A stretch of 64,000 nucleotides of DNA from Methylomarinum vadi (lineage in GTDB: Bacteria; Pseudomonadota; Gammaproteobacteria; Methylococcales; Methylomonadaceae), in the NCBI RefSeq assembly GCF_000733935.1, contig NZ_JPON01000001.1, forward strand, positions 3,234,501 to 3,298,500. Direction: 5' to 3'. Within the stretch, counting starts at the first letter, position 1. Every line of letters starts with the position of its first letter. Positions 1-10,851 of the stretch are shown here, piece by piece. The notes under the pieces were generated by a model. The model was given only the letters and a program-made list of their open reading frames with translations, had not been told where the DNA came from and did no database searches. Both the position numbers and the translations under genes were made by a program.

Positions 1-2
1 TG

Positions 3-44
3 GTAGACCGACCCGAGAGTCAGGATGTCTCCGAGGAAGAATAA
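3..44 (+). CDS. 3' end of an unidentified gene (partial)
   Basis: Frame 3 is open from the window edge to a TAA at 42-44 and encodes 13 acidic residues ending in EEE. A strong intrinsic terminator follows at once, which supports this being the real end of a rightward gene. Thirteen residues are too few to name a family. The gene is convergent with fdxA. Confidence 0.4.
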   Translation, partial: VDRPESQDVSEEE

Positions 45-46
45 GC

Positions 47-74
47 AAAAGCCGGCGTAAGCCGGCTTTTTTTT
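47..74 (+). terminator. Rho-independent terminator
   Basis: A perfect GCCGGC stem (51-56 with 61-66) closes on a GTAA loop, has A-T extensions at the base and is followed by eight T residues. It lies directly after the stop codon at 42-44. Confidence 0.85.
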
Positions 75-260
75 GCCTAGAATATAGTACGGTTTAGGAT
101 GAGGTCGGGGCGACAATAAAATTTTAGTTTACGGCCGCCATTAAGCTAACATGAGCTGGGGGTGATTTTTTGGCGGCGGACTAAAGGCTATATGATGGAT
201 GAGCAAACGTATAGAGCGGAGCGTATTCTAGTACTAGTTTGATTGTGGGGGAGGCTTGCA

Positions 261-290
261 TATCCGGCCACAAGCTAAGTCGGCCGGATA
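261..290 (-). terminator. Inverted repeat downstream of fdxA
   Basis: TATCCGGCC at 261-269 pairs with GGCCGGATA at 282-290 around a 12-base loop, about 25 bases past the fdxA stop. No T-tract follows on either strand, so it may only protect the 3' end of the transcript instead of terminating it. Confidence 0.4.
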
Positions 291-313
291 CATGAGGAAG
301 AAAGGCGGCGGGC

Positions 314-637
314 TTATCGTTCGAGTAACTCGGCTTTGTCGGGTTTTCCGTTCCACTCGTCGGCATCCGGTAATGCGTCCTTTACTTCGGTAATGCTCGG
401 CCATGTTTTGGCCAATTCTGCGTTTAGTTCAATAAACATCTCCTGCCCTTCAGGAAGTTCATCTTCGGCGAATATTGCATTTGCCGGACACTCTGGTTCG
501 CATAGGGTGCAATCGATACATTCATCCGGATCAATCACTAAAAAATTCGGCCCTTCGTGAAAACAGTCGACCGGGCATACATCGACGCAATCGGTAAATT
601 TACATTTGATACAATTTTCTGTGACTACAAAGGTCAT
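314..637 (-). CDS. fdxA: 7Fe ferredoxin FdxA ([3Fe-4S][4Fe-4S])
   Basis: Small cytoplasmic electron carrier of 107 residues, the usual length for the Azotobacter FdI/FdxA family. The cysteines fall at 9, 12, 17, 21, 25, 40, 43, 46 and 50. By family analogy C9, C17 and C50 hold the 3Fe cluster and C21, C40, C43 and C46 hold the 4Fe cluster. The C-terminal half is the acidic extension typical of FdxA. The gene stands alone, convergent with the gene leaving the window at the left, and the physiological partner cannot be told from the context. Confidence 0.93.
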   Translation of the reverse strand: MTFVVTENCIKCKFTDCVDVCPVDCFHEGPNFLVIDPDECIDCTLCEPECPANAIFAEDELPEGQEMFIELNAELAKTWPSITEVKDALPDADEWNGKPDKAELLER

Positions 638-814
638 GGTTTCATCCGATAGTTAATAAGGAATTATTCGCGATATATTAGCAGAAACCGAGGCATTAAA
701 AAATAACCGTTATAGCATGAAGCGGCTTATTGTTTTTACGGTGTTGCTAGAAAAGCGTTGAATACTTATTGCAAGAAGTTTAATGCAATAGTAACGATTA
801 AACTGTAGTGTTGT

Positions 815-1501
815 TTAGTAATTGTGCGTCGAAAATAACGATAGAAACTTGCTCTTGCCTTCATTCATATTGTGTTGGGCTTTTGCAAGCGCCATGCTGG
901 CGTTTTTTTGTAGCTGTAAATCGGCTAGCATTTGTTCTTTGCGGGTAGGGGCTTTTATTGCGGCGGTAAAATATTTTACCGCGTCGGAAAATTTATCTTG
1001 TGAAAGTAAATAATCGCCATAAAAATAATTTGCGTCGATACCATTGGGATTTATTGATAATGCCTTTTTTAATAATTGTTCCGCTTTGTCTTTGTCTCCA
1101 AATGAAATAGGCCATCCCGGCACCATGTAATAAAGCGTGCCTAAAGTGACGTAGGCGGCTCCTTCAAGTGCATCCGGTTGAGTCTTTATGGCGTCTTCCA
1201 AAAGGCTTTTTGCGGCGTCTAAGGACTTCAGGGCTGTTAAGGCTGGCTCAAATTCCGCATTTGCCGACAAGAGAATGGCTTGCCAAATTCTGGGTTCGGC
1301 GGCATGAGGATAGCGTTGGCCCACTGTGCGAGCCCTTTGTAAGAGTAAGGGGTAATCGGTCTTTTGCTGTTCAGGCGTTTTTAGGTAGTAGCTTATCGCC
1401 CAATCGGATTCAATCCGGCTGATTGAGTCGGACAATGGGGAGGCTGCGACAATGCCTGAGTTAAAAAGTAGCAAAAAAGCAACAACAGTGGTTTTATTCA
1501 T
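815..1501 (-). CDS. Exported TPR-repeat protein
   Basis: 228 residues. Residues 1-21 form a signal peptide (KTT, then a hydrophobic stretch ending GIVAAS). The mature part is helical with TPR-like units near residues 110-205: a DALEGAAYVTLGTLYY segment, then a KAEQLLKKALSINP unit, then the YFYGDYLLSQDKFSDAVKYF unit. It probably acts as a periplasmic scaffold. No enzymatic motif is visible and no operon partner is close (the CYTH gene ends 48 bases upstream on the same strand). The family resembles short TPR proteins of gammaproteobacteria, and no specific function can be assigned. Confidence 0.7.
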   Translation of the reverse strand: MNKTTVVAFLLLFNSGIVAASPLSDSISRIESDWAISYYLKTPEQQKTDYPLLLQRARTVGQRYPHAAEPRIWQAILLSANAEFEPALTALKSLDAAKSLLEDAIKTQPDALEGAAYVTLGTLYYMVPGWPISFGDKDKAEQLLKKALSINPNGIDANYFYGDYLLSQDKFSDAVKYFTAAIKAPTRKEQMLADLQLQKNASMALAKAQHNMNEGKSKFLSLFSTHNY

Positions 1502-1549
1502 ACAGGAAATATAGAGTAAAACGAACTATATTTCAATATGTATTTAAAA

Positions 1550-2029
1550 TTAATCTTTTATAGGCCAGTCACGGTAAGGGAATTTGCATAAATTGTTGTT
1601 GTAATAGCGCAAATCATGGGTGACTTCCTTGCCTAGCCAAGAAGGCTTGTGAAACTCCTCGTCTAAAGACGATAACTCGATTTCTGCAACAACTAGTCCT
1701 TGGTTGGCGCCTAGAAATTCGTCTATTTCCCAAGTGTGTTTATCCTGGGCAACAAAATGTCGTTTTTTCTCAATTAGCGGCTTATGGCAAAGTTGCTCTA
1801 AGATTTCGTTTGCTTCTGATAATGGGATTTCGTATTCGTACTCCAGTCGATGTGTTCCAATAACTGCGCTTTTAATGTTTATCCAGGCATGAGTGTCGGA
1901 TATTCTGATGCGGATGGAGTTCTGCTTAGTGCTGCTTAAATATCCTTGCTTGTAGTAAACGCTCTTTTTAATATGCTGGCGCCACTCGTCATTGGCTAGC
2001 AGGAATTTGTGTTCAATTTCTAACGGCAT
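1550..2029 (-). CDS. CYTH-domain protein (inorganic triphosphatase/adenylyl cyclase class-IV fold)
   Basis: 159 residues, one CYTH domain with no added CHAD domain. The signature EIEHK (residues 4-8, the ExExK motif) opens the protein. It is followed by basic and acidic strands typical of the triphosphate tunnel: RIRISD, the KSAVIGTHRLEYEYEIP stretch, EKKRHFV, WEIDEF and VAEIEL. Short bacterial CYTH proteins of this type hydrolyse tripolyphosphate with a divalent metal; adenylyl cyclase activity is the less likely alternative. The gene is upstream of and co-directional with the TPR gene, with 48 bases between them, so co-transcription is possible. Confidence 0.85.
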   Translation of the reverse strand: MPLEIEHKFLLANDEWRQHIKKSVYYKQGYLSSTKQNSIRIRISDTHAWINIKSAVIGTHRLEYEYEIPLSEANEILEQLCHKPLIEKKRHFVAQDKHTWEIDEFLGANQGLVVAEIELSSLDEEFHKPSWLGKEVTHDLRYYNNNLCKFPYRDWPIKD

Positions 2030-2202
2030 AAGTGATTTATTGGATTGTTGTGGATTAAAGGATTCTTATATTTTAATAAATAAATGCTGAAGGCTAAAGA
2101 GCTAGGCATTACGGATTTGGCATGCTAAAGTGACAATTCTTTATTATAATACTGGGTTTTAGTTGATAGCTTTCATTTTGTTTTTTGTTTTGGAGAATAA
2201 TA

Positions 2203-2784
2203 ATGGCTTTTGAATTACCTGCATTACCATACGCAAACGATGCGCTAGCTCCTCATATATCCGAGGAAACCATCGAGTATCATTACGGTAAGCATCACCA
2301 AACTTATGTGACTAATCTGAATAATCTGGTGCCAGGTACGGAGTTTGATGGCCTGTCCTTGGAAGAAATCATCATGAAATCTTCCGGGGGTGTATTCAAC
2401 AATGCGGCGCAGGTATGGAATCACACATTTTATTGGAACAGTCTGTCGCCTAATGGTGGAGGAGAGCCCGCTGGTGGTTTAGCGAACGCGATCAACAGAA
2501 CATTCGGTTCTTTCGAGCAATTTAAAGAAGAATTTACCAAGTGTGCGGTGACTACTTTCGGTTCCGGTTGGGCATGGTTGGTGAAAAATGCCGATGGTGG
2601 TTTGGAGTTGGTTAGTACTAGTAATGCCGCTTGTCCTTTGACCGACGGCAAAACACCCATTTTGACCTGCGACGTTTGGGAGCATGCTTATTACATCGAT
2701 TATCGTAATGCGCGACCAAAATACCTGGAAGCTTTCTGGGCCTTGGTGAATTGGGATTTTGCCGGCGCTAATTACGACAAATAA
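2203..2784 (+). CDS. sodB: Superoxide dismutase, Fe type
   Basis: Converts superoxide to O2 and H2O2 in the cytoplasm. 193 residues from ATG 2203, chosen because GGAGA at 2192-2196 is well placed and the protein then begins [10 protein letters not shown] as the family does; an upstream in-frame start at 2185 would add six atypical residues. Metal-ligand segments are visible: the first histidine near residue 27, VWNHTFYW, and [13 protein letters not shown] supplying Asp and His. The AAQVWNH segment carries the glutamine typical of Fe enzymes. A TATAAT at 2145-2150 could be the -10 box, but no convincing -35 box is seen. A strong terminator follows. Confidence 0.96.
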   Translation: MAFELPALPYANDALAPHISEETIEYHYGKHHQTYVTNLNNLVPGTEFDGLSLEEIIMKSSGGVFNNAAQVWNHTFYWNSLSPNGGGEPAGGLANAINRTFGSFEQFKEEFTKCAVTTFGSGWAWLVKNADGGLELVSTSNAACPLTDGKTPILTCDVWEHAYYIDYRNARPKYLEAFWALVNWDFAGANYDK

Positions 2785-2795
2785 TTAGGGGTCGC

Positions 2796-2835
2796 AAAAA
2801 AAAGCCCGCTTACCTTAAGTAAGCGGGCTTTTTTT
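2796..2835. terminator. Bidirectional terminator between sodB and the EF-G gene
   Basis: Twelve-base arms AAGCCCGCTTAC (2802-2813) and GTAAGCGGGCTT (2819-2830) flank a five-base loop, with an A-run before and a T-run after. It can end both the rightward sodB and the leftward EF-G transcripts. Confidence 0.9.
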
Positions 2836-2878
2836 ATGTCCGAAAGAAAGGCCCGATGACTCAGGCCTCGTAATCCGA

Positions 2879-4963
2879 TTACTTGTTTTTGTTGCGTTCC
2901 TGGGTTTCCTTAATTACTTCTTCGGCCACGTTTTTAGGGCATGGCAAGTAATGAGAGAATTCCATCGAGAACTGGCCGCGACCGGAGGTCATCGTACGTA
3001 AGTCGCCGATATAACCGAACATTTCGCTTAAAGGTGCATCGGCTTTGATGCGAACGCCTGTTGGACCGGCTTCTTGCGATTTGATCATGCCGCGGCGACG
3101 GTTCAAGTCGCCGATCACATCGCCGACATGGTCTTCCGGGGTGAAGACGTCGACTTTCATGATGGGCTCCAGCAATTGAGGGCCGGCTTTGGGGATCGAT
3201 TGACGATAAGCTGCTTTTGCGGCGATTTCGAACGCGATTGCTGACGAGTCAACGGCATGGAAGGCGCCGTCGAACAAGTTAACTTTGAAGTCCAGGCATG
3301 GGAAGCCCGCCAATACGCCTTTATCCAGGCTAAGCTCAAAACCTTTTTCAACCGCAGGCCAGTATTCGCGCGGCACGTTACCGCCGGTTACAGTAGATTC
3401 AAACTGGAAGCCGCTGCCTGGCTCGCCCGGCTCGATGATGTAATCGATTTTCGCGTATTGACCGGAACCGCCTGATTGTTTCTTGTGCGTATAGCTGTCT
3501 TCGATGCGTTGTGTGATGGTCTCTCGATAAGCAACCTGAGGTTTACCCACCTCAACGTCAATACCGTAAGTCCGTTTCAGGATGTCGATTTTGATATCCA
3601 GGTGCAGCTCACCCATGCCTTTCAGGATGGTTTCGCCGCTGTCTTCATCGGTTTCAACGCGGAAAGACGGGTCTTCCTGTACCATTTTACCAATCGCAAT
3701 ACCCAGTTTTTCGGAACCGCCTTTGTCTTTCGGGGCGACGGCGATCGAGATAACCGGGTCGGGGAATACCATTGGTTCCAGTGTGGCCGGTGATTTCGGA
3801 TCACACAAGGTGTGTCCTGTTTGCACGTTTTTCATGCCGATGACCGCGACGATGTCGCCGGCTTGAGCGCCCTCGAGTTCGATGCGATCGTTGGCGTGCA
3901 TTTCCACGATGCGGCCGATACGCTCGGTTTTGCCGGTAAAAGTGTTCAGTACGGTGTCACCTTTGTTCATGCGGCCTGAGTAAATGCGGATGAAGGTCAG
4001 GGCGCCAAAGCGGTCGTCCATGATCTTGAACGCCAGTGCGCGCAATGGTTTGTTAGGGTCGACGATCGCAAAATTGCCGGTTTCGTTGCCTTCCTCGTCG
4101 GTTTCCGGTTGCGGTTTGACTTCGGTCGGGTTCGGCAGGAAGTCGGTAACGGCGTCCAGTACCAGTTGAATCCCTTTGTTTTTGAAGGCCGAGCCACAAT
4201 AAGTCGGGAAGAAGGCCAGGTCGATCGTTCCTTTGCGGATGCAACGTTTAATGTCTTCTACTGATGGTTCTTGGCCTTCCAAGTACGCTTCCATCAAATC
4301 GTCGTCTTGCTCTACGGCGGTTTCGAGCAGTTTTTCACGCCATTCTTCGACCTGGTCAGCCATGTCGGCAGGCACGTCTTGAATTTCGTAATTTTCCGGC
4401 AGGCCAGAGTCGTCCCAGACATAGGCTTTGCGAGAAAGCAGGTCGACAACACCTTTGAACTGGTCTTCGATGCCGATAGGTAAAACCATGACTAATGGAT
4501 GTGCGCCTAGAACATCTTCTATTTGTTTGACGACGCGGTAGAAATCGGCGCCGATACGGTCCAGTTTGTTAACGAAGATCACGCGGGAAACTTCGGAGTC
4601 GTTCGCATAGCGCCAGTTGGTTTCCGATTGAGGCTCAACGCCGCCGGAACCGCAGAATACACCGATACCACCGTCCAAAACTTTCAATGAACGATACACT
4701 TCAATAGTGAAGTCAACGTGCCCCGGGGTGTCGATAATGTTCAGGCGGTGGCCGTTCCATTGGCAAGAAGTGGCGGCGGATTGAATGGTGATGCCGCGCT
4801 CCGCTTCCTGTTCCATGAAATCGGTTGTTGCTTCACCGTCATGAACCTCACCTGTTTTATGAATTTTACCGGTTAGTTTAAGGATACGTTCCGTCGTAGT
4901 GGTTTTACCGGCATCCACGTGCGCGAATATACCGATGTTTCTGTAAAGCGATAGATCTGTCAT
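2879..4963 (-). CDS. fusA: Translation elongation factor G, second (FusB-like) type
   Basis: GTPase that drives ribosomal translocation (or, for some paralogues, ribosome recycling). 694 residues with all G motifs: [11 protein letters not shown] (G1), RGITI (G2), DTPGH (G3), NKLDR (G4). Domains II-V follow in the normal order. The sequence signature ([15 protein letters not shown], the [10 protein letters not shown] segment, [19 protein letters not shown]) matches the stand-alone EF-G paralogue of Shewanella/Vibrio-like bacteria rather than the str-operon copy. It is monocistronic here, without rpsL, rpsG or tuf, so a second EF-G gene is expected elsewhere in the genome. Confidence 0.92.
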   Translation of the reverse strand: MTDLSLYRNIGIFAHVDAGKTTTTERILKLTGKIHKTGEVHDGEATTDFMEQEAERGITIQSAATSCQWNGHRLNIIDTPGHVDFTIEVYRSLKVLDGGIGVFCGSGGVEPQSETNWRYANDSEVSRVIFVNKLDRIGADFYRVVKQIEDVLGAHPLVMVLPIGIEDQFKGVVDLLSRKAYVWDDSGLPENYEIQDVPADMADQVEEWREKLLETAVEQDDDLMEAYLEGQEPSVEDIKRCIRKGTIDLAFFPTYCGSAFKNKGIQLVLDAVTDFLPNPTEVKPQPETDEEGNETGNFAIVDPNKPLRALAFKIMDDRFGALTFIRIYSGRMNKGDTVLNTFTGKTERIGRIVEMHANDRIELEGAQAGDIVAVIGMKNVQTGHTLCDPKSPATLEPMVFPDPVISIAVAPKDKGGSEKLGIAIGKMVQEDPSFRVETDEDSGETILKGMGELHLDIKIDILKRTYGIDVEVGKPQVAYRETITQRIEDSYTHKKQSGGSGQYAKIDYIIEPGEPGSGFQFESTVTGGNVPREYWPAVEKGFELSLDKGVLAGFPCLDFKVNLFDGAFHAVDSSAIAFEIAAKAAYRQSIPKAGPQLLEPIMKVDVFTPEDHVGDVIGDLNRRRGMIKSQEAGPTGVRIKADAPLSEMFGYIGDLRTMTSGRGQFSMEFSHYLPCPKNVAEEVIKETQERNKNK

Positions 4964-5281
4964 GTTTGTACTCTAAAAATGGACATAAAAAACGATTAAT
5001 ACCCCGGCTTTCAGGCAAGGGTTGATAGTACCGGATTCATAAACCTTATGGTTAATCTGGCGCGAATGCCGATTAATGCAGCGAATATTTACCGTTTTTA
5101 AAACTGCTTTGTAGCAGCTTTAAAAAATTTCCTATTGTAACTTAAAAATTTGAAAAAACAGAATAAATCCTGTAAAGAGTTTGCTTTATGCCGGCAAATG
5201 GCAAATTTTGATGAAGAACCGAGGAGGGTGGATAAATGCCAAGAGGTTGACGTTGGCGAATTTAAACAGTAGTGACTGTTT
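4964..5281. other. Intergenic region upstream of the EF-G gene
   Basis: 318 bases between the EF-G start and the panE stop. AT-rich, presumably holding the leftward EF-G promoter and leader, though no clear -35/-10 pair could be picked. A 75-codon leftward frame crossing into panE (5098-5325) has no recognisable product and was not called. Confidence 0.5.
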
Positions 5282-6223
5282 CTAATTCTTTCGATGCCGT
5301 TTGGCTTGTTGCAATTGTAGTTCACGCAATTTCATCATCGCGTAAAGCGCGTTCAAGTTTGGGCAGGAAGTGCCTTCGCGAGCGGCCGCACGCACCGCAT
5401 TGCCAAGAATCGCTTCGGTTTCCATGGTTTGCCCTTTTTCATAATCCAGCAACATACTGGTTTTATAAGGCGGCATCGTAAAGGTTTTTTGAATATTCTG
5501 CTCGACGATGTCAGCGGGAAGCGGATGGTTACAGGCGGCCGCGATTGAGCAGACTTCCTGCATGATGCTGCGAACGAAATCCTCTTGGGTGCGCAAAATA
5601 TCCAGCGTGGCCAAACCGCCCGATAACACCGATAACGGATTAAAAGGCGCATTCCAGACGCATTTAACCCAGCGGCCTGTGACGATATCTTCCAATGTCA
5701 CGCATTCTATGCCGCCTTGTCGAAATAAATCGGCCAGATGTCGCGTTTTGCAGCTGACTCCGGAAGGCAAATTGCCCAAGGAAAGTTTGCCGTAAGCCAG
5801 GTGCGTAATCTCTCCCGCTTGCAGACGATTGCAGCAAATAAAGGCCAAGCCGCTGACGACTTCGTTATCGGGAAAGGCGTTCTGTAATTCCTGCTCGGTC
5901 TCAACGCCATTCTGGATGAAGACGATAACCGTCTCCGGTCCGACAGCGTCTTTGATTAATGCGGCCCGGTTAGGGGTGGTCATTTTTGTGCAGAGAATGA
6001 CATAATCAGCCGAGCCTTGATATTCCCTTGCCGATTTGACAACTTGTGCCGGCTTGAAAGTCCAGTTACCCAAGTCGCTACTCACGATATTGAAACCACG
6101 CTGTTTGACGATGTCATAGTCGGAGCGGCAGACCACCGAGACGTCGGCGCCGGCTTTCGCCAACAAAGCGCCATAAAATGCGCCGATGGCGCCGGCGCCG
6201 ACGATTAAAACGTTATCGCTCAT
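5282..6223 (-). CDS. panE: 2-dehydropantoate 2-reductase (ketopantoate reductase)
   Basis: NADPH-dependent reduction of ketopantoate to pantoate in pantothenate/CoA synthesis. 313 residues. The N-terminal Rossmann motif is VGAGAIGAFYG (residues 7-17). The catalytic lysine region is GRWVKCVWNAPFNPLSVL, and the C-terminal helical domain has SMLLDYEKGQTMETEAI, where the family keeps its substrate-binding Ser and Glu. Its start overlaps the end of hda by 11 bases, making it the last gene of the leftward operon ArsC-like/wrbA/DUF2069/hda/panE. Some ApbA/PanE-family members reduce other 2-oxo acids, so the exact substrate is inferred. Confidence 0.85.
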   Translation of the reverse strand: MSDNVLIVGAGAIGAFYGALLAKAGADVSVVCRSDYDIVKQRGFNIVSSDLGNWTFKPAQVVKSAREYQGSADYVILCTKMTTPNRAALIKDAVGPETVIVFIQNGVETEQELQNAFPDNEVVSGLAFICCNRLQAGEITHLAYGKLSLGNLPSGVSCKTRHLADLFRQGGIECVTLEDIVTGRWVKCVWNAPFNPLSVLSGGLATLDILRTQEDFVRSIMQEVCSIAAACNHPLPADIVEQNIQKTFTMPPYKTSMLLDYEKGQTMETEAILGNAVRAAAREGTSCPNLNALYAMMKLRELQLQQAKRHRKN

Positions 6224-6917
6224 CGAAATGGGCCATGATTTGTTTCAAAAACGGAATGGTCAGTTTGCGTTTGGCCGCCAGCGTGGCGTGATCGATTTTT
6301 TTCAGTAATAGCCATAAAGCCGGCAAATCGCGGGCATAATGGGAAAGCAGGAAAGCGCCCACATTTTCGGCAATGTCGAATCCCATGTATTTCGCCTTAT
6401 GGCTGAGCGCCTTGACAAGTTGTTCATCGTTCATGGCTTGAAGTTTTAACGTCAGGCCCCAGCTCATGCGCGTTTTTAGGTCGGGTAACTGAAAAGGCAG
6501 GTATTTGGGTGGGCAGTCGGCAGATAGCAACAATTGCTTATCATGGTCGCGGTGGCGGTTGTAGAAATTGAACAACGCCTGTTCCCAGTCTTTTTGTCCG
6601 GCGATCTGTTCGATGTTATCCAGACAGACGATATCCAATGTTTCCAGACCTTCCAGCAGGGCGGGATCGGGTAGATCCGCACCATTAAAACTCAAGTAAA
6701 AAACACTCTTATCATGTTGCCTGGCGCAATGGCAGCAGGCTTGCAATAAATGTGTTTTGCCTTGTCCCGCATCACCCCAAAGATAAATTTGTTGTTCCGT
6801 GCCGACCTCGATGAAGTCGTGCAAGTGGTTTAGAACTTCTTGGTTATTACCGGCATAAAAACTGGCAAAACTTTGGTCGCTTTGAAATTCAAACTGTAAG
6901 GGTAGCTGTTCCGCCAT
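6213..6917 (-). CDS. hda: DnaA regulatory inactivator Hda
   Basis: DnaA-related AAA+ protein that, with the DNA-loaded sliding clamp, stimulates ATP hydrolysis by DnaA and prevents re-initiation. 234 residues, normal for Hda, lacking the DnaA DNA-binding domain. It begins MAEQLPLQFEF, where QLPLQF is the expected clamp-binding peptide (residues 3-8). Walker A is GDAGQGKTHLL, Walker B is IVCLDNIEQ, and sensor II lies in the C-terminal helical lid. It overlaps panE by 11 bases and lies 5 bases after the DUF2069 gene. Confidence 0.93.
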   Translation of the reverse strand: MAEQLPLQFEFQSDQSFASFYAGNNQEVLNHLHDFIEVGTEQQIYLWGDAGQGKTHLLQACCHCARQHDKSVFYLSFNGADLPDPALLEGLETLDIVCLDNIEQIAGQKDWEQALFNFYNRHRDHDKQLLLSADCPPKYLPFQLPDLKTRMSWGLTLKLQAMNDEQLVKALSHKAKYMGFDIAENVGAFLLSHYARDLPALWLLLKKIDHATLAAKRKLTIPFLKQIMAHFDER

Positions 6918-6922
6918 GGGAT

Positions 6923-8203
<1,281 letters not shown>

Positions 8204-8273
8204 CGTTTGCACGCTTCATTATCAGGATAAAACGTTATAATAACATTTTGTCTTAAGAACTGCGTTCAAAGCT

Positions 8274-9704
8274 ATGCAATTACCCAATTATTCCACTGCG
8301 CGCGTGTTGGTGGTCGGCGATCTGATGCTGGATCGCTACTGGCACGGCGCAACTTCGCGTATCTCTCCCGAAGCACCGGTGCCGGTGGTGCATGTCAATC
8401 AAGACGAACAACGGCCCGGCGGCGCTGGTAACGTGGCGCTGAATATTGCGGCCTTGGGGGCGAAGGTGTCGTTGATGGGCTTTGCCGGCGCCGATGAGGC
8501 GGCGCAGTCGTTACAGCAGATACTGAAGCAGGCGGGAGTACTGTGTTTATTCGAGCAGGTGGCGGATTATCCGACCATCACCAAATTGCGGGTCATGAGC
8601 CGGCACCAACAATTGATCCGGCTGGATTTCGAAGACGGCTTTCATCGGGTCGATAGCGATCGTTTGTTACACCAATGCCATGCCGAGTTAACTATGGCGC
8701 AGGTGGTTGTCCTGTCGGACTACGGCAAGGGTACGTTGAACAAGGTCGAACAATTCATCAAATTGGCCCGGATGATGAAGAAGCTGGTGTTGATCGATCC
8801 GAAAGGCAGCGATTTTTCCATTTACCGGGATGCGACACTCATTACCCCTAATCTGAGCGAATTCGAGGCGGTGGTCGGCCGCTGCGACGACGAGGCGCAG
8901 TTGGTCGAACGAGGAATGAATCTATTGGCGGAGCTCAATCTCGAAGGCTTATTGATAACCCGTGGCGAGCAAGGCATGACCTTGCTGCAGCGGGAGCAGG
9001 AACCTTTGCATTTGCCGACCCACGCCCGCGAGGTGTTCGATGTGACCGGCGCAGGCGATACCGTGATTTCGGTGTTGGCGGCCAGTTTGGCGGCAAAACA
9101 GTCATTGCCCGACGCGACGATGCTGGCTAATATCGGAGCCGGCATCGTGGTCGGCAAAATGGGGACCGCGACGGTCAATACCGAGGAATTGCAGTATGCT
9201 CTGCAGGGACAACGCGCGCATCATCGCGGCGTCGTATCGGTGGCGGAATTGCAGGAGGCGATGCAAGAAGCCCACGACGAGGGCGAGAAAATCGTGTTGA
9301 CCAACGGTTGTTTCGATATTCTGCACCCCGGTCATGTGCGTTATTTGCAACAAGCCCGGGCTTTAGGCGATCGCCTGGTGGTCTTGGTTAACAGCGACGA
9401 TTCGGTGAGAAGGCTGAAAGGGCCTGAACGGCCGGTCAACAAGCTGGAACAGCGCATGGAGATGTTGGCTGCGTTGGAATGCGTCGACTGGGTGGTTTCG
9501 TTCGACAGCGACACGCCCAAGGAGTTGATCGACCAATTGCTGCCCGACATCCTGGTCAAGGGAGGGGACTACAGCGATATTACCCAAATCGCCGGCCACG
9601 AAAGCGTGCTGGCCAACGGCGGCGAAGTCAAGATTCTCTCCTTTATCGAGGGCCATTCCACCACATCGATCATCAAGACCATCAGGGGAGAGCGCAATGG
9701 ATAA
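8274..9704 (+). CDS. hldE: Bifunctional heptose-7-phosphate kinase / heptose-1-phosphate adenylyltransferase
   Basis: Two steps in making ADP-heptose for the LPS inner core. 476 residues, the family length. Residues 1 to about 318 are the PfkB-type kinase ([17 protein letters not shown], and DVTGAGDTV with the catalytic Asp). The rest is the cytidylyltransferase-like domain with the nucleotide-binding [14 protein letters not shown] (HxGH) and the IIKTIRG ending. It is divergent from the ArsC-like gene; a TATAAT at 8236-8241 is a fair -10 box. It overlaps ubiA by eight bases. Confidence 0.96.
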   Translation: MQLPNYSTARVLVVGDLMLDRYWHGATSRISPEAPVPVVHVNQDEQRPGGAGNVALNIAALGAKVSLMGFAGADEAAQSLQQILKQAGVLCLFEQVADYPTITKLRVMSRHQQLIRLDFEDGFHRVDSDRLLHQCHAELTMAQVVVLSDYGKGTLNKVEQFIKLARMMKKLVLIDPKGSDFSIYRDATLITPNLSEFEAVVGRCDDEAQLVERGMNLLAELNLEGLLITRGEQGMTLLQREQEPLHLPTHAREVFDVTGAGDTVISVLAASLAAKQSLPDATMLANIGAGIVVGKMGTATVNTEELQYALQGQRAHHRGVVSVAELQEAMQEAHDEGEKIVLTNGCFDILHPGHVRYLQQARALGDRLVVLVNSDDSVRRLKGPERPVNKLEQRMEMLAALECVDWVVSFDSDTPKELIDQLLPDILVKGGDYSDITQIAGHESVLANGGEVKILSFIEGHSTTSIIKTIRGERNG

Positions 9705-10563
9705 GGCATGGTTGCAGGACAGGGCTAGGCAGTATTGGTTATTGTGCCGTTTCGACAGGCCGATCGGTACCCTGATACTGTTATGGCCGGCGCTGTGGGC
9801 GTTATGGCTGGCCGGTGACGGACGTCCCGACCCATTGGTGTTGGTGGTCTTTTGTGTCGGCGTCATATCGATGCGGGCGGCAGGTTGCGTGATCAACGAT
9901 TATGCCGACCGCAAGATCGATCCGCATGTCGAAAGGACGAAATTACGGCCGATCGCCGCGGGCAAGGTTACGGCCAAGGAAGCGTTGGTCTTGTTCGTGG
10001 TCCTGTGTCTGCTTTCTTTTGGCCTGGTGTTGCTACTCAATCTTTACACGATCATGCTGTCCTTTGTCGCGGCATTTTTGGCCGCGAGTTATCCGTTCAT
10101 GAAACGTTATACTCATCTGCCGCAGGCCTATCTGGGCATGGCCTTCGGTTTTGCGATACCGATGGCCTTCGCCGCCCAGACTAATAGTATTCCAGTGGTC
10201 GCCTGGGTGTTGTATTTGGCGGTGATGTTGTGGGCGTTGGTTTACGATACGATGTATGCCATGGTCGATAAGGATGATGATTTGAAGATTGGTGTTAAAT
10301 CGACGGCCATTTTGTTTGGCGACCGTGAACGGGAAATCATGGCAATTCTGCAGCTGATTATTCTCGGTTTACTGGTTTGGGTCGGACAAATGCGAGACTT
10401 AGGCGGGTTTTATTATGCCGGTTTGCTGGGCGGCGCCGGTTTGTTCGTTTATCAGCAAAAATTAATCTTTCACCGGGTCAAGGCCGATTGTTTTAAAGCT
10501 TTTCTGAACAGCAATTGGTTCGGCTTGACTGTGTTTATCGGCTTGTTGCTGGATTATCTATAA
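9697..10563 (+). CDS. ubiA: 4-hydroxybenzoate octaprenyltransferase
   Basis: Integral-membrane prenyltransferase that attaches the polyprenyl tail to 4-hydroxybenzoate in ubiquinone synthesis. 288 residues, about eight or nine membrane helices. The two Asp-rich Mg-diphosphate motifs are visible: NDYADRKID (about residues 67-75) and [12 protein letters not shown] (about 184-195). The segment [14 protein letters not shown] follows the first motif as expected. It overlaps hldE by eight bases, so the two are probably translationally coupled although their pathways differ. Confidence 0.95.
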   Translation: MDKAWLQDRARQYWLLCRFDRPIGTLILLWPALWALWLAGDGRPDPLVLVVFCVGVISMRAAGCVINDYADRKIDPHVERTKLRPIAAGKVTAKEALVLFVVLCLLSFGLVLLLNLYTIMLSFVAAFLAASYPFMKRYTHLPQAYLGMAFGFAIPMAFAAQTNSIPVVAWVLYLAVMLWALVYDTMYAMVDKDDDLKIGVKSTAILFGDREREIMAILQLIILGLLVWVGQMRDLGGFYYAGLLGGAGLFVYQQKLIFHRVKADCFKAFLNSNWFGLTVFIGLLLDYL

Positions 10564-10566
10564 TTG

Positions 10567-10611
10567 AACTATGTTATTTAAAGGTTTGGAGGATTATTAA
10601 ATGACATAGTT
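10567..10611. terminator. Hairpin after ubiA, possible terminator
   Basis: Fifteen-base arms 10567-10581 and 10597-10611 pair with a single mismatch around a 15-base loop, beginning four bases after the ubiA stop, and are followed by the pyrimidine run TTTCTTTC. The stem is AT-rich, so it is weaker than a classical terminator. Confidence 0.45.
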
Positions 10612-10851
10612 TTCTTTCATTCGAATGTTTAATGCTATCGGCCAATCCTTAAAGCATCATTAAAAGGGATGTTTTGATTGGTCGCCATAACTTAAGTGTT
10701 TGATTGGTAACGCTAATAAAAACATTGCCTTGTGGGAAGAAGGTAAGGTTTATGGAAATTCGAATTAGTTTAAACGCTAATAGTCCTTAATTACGGTATG
10801 GTCTTTGCTTTTCTCCTGGCTTTGGAAAAATTATAACAACAGGAGAAAAAC

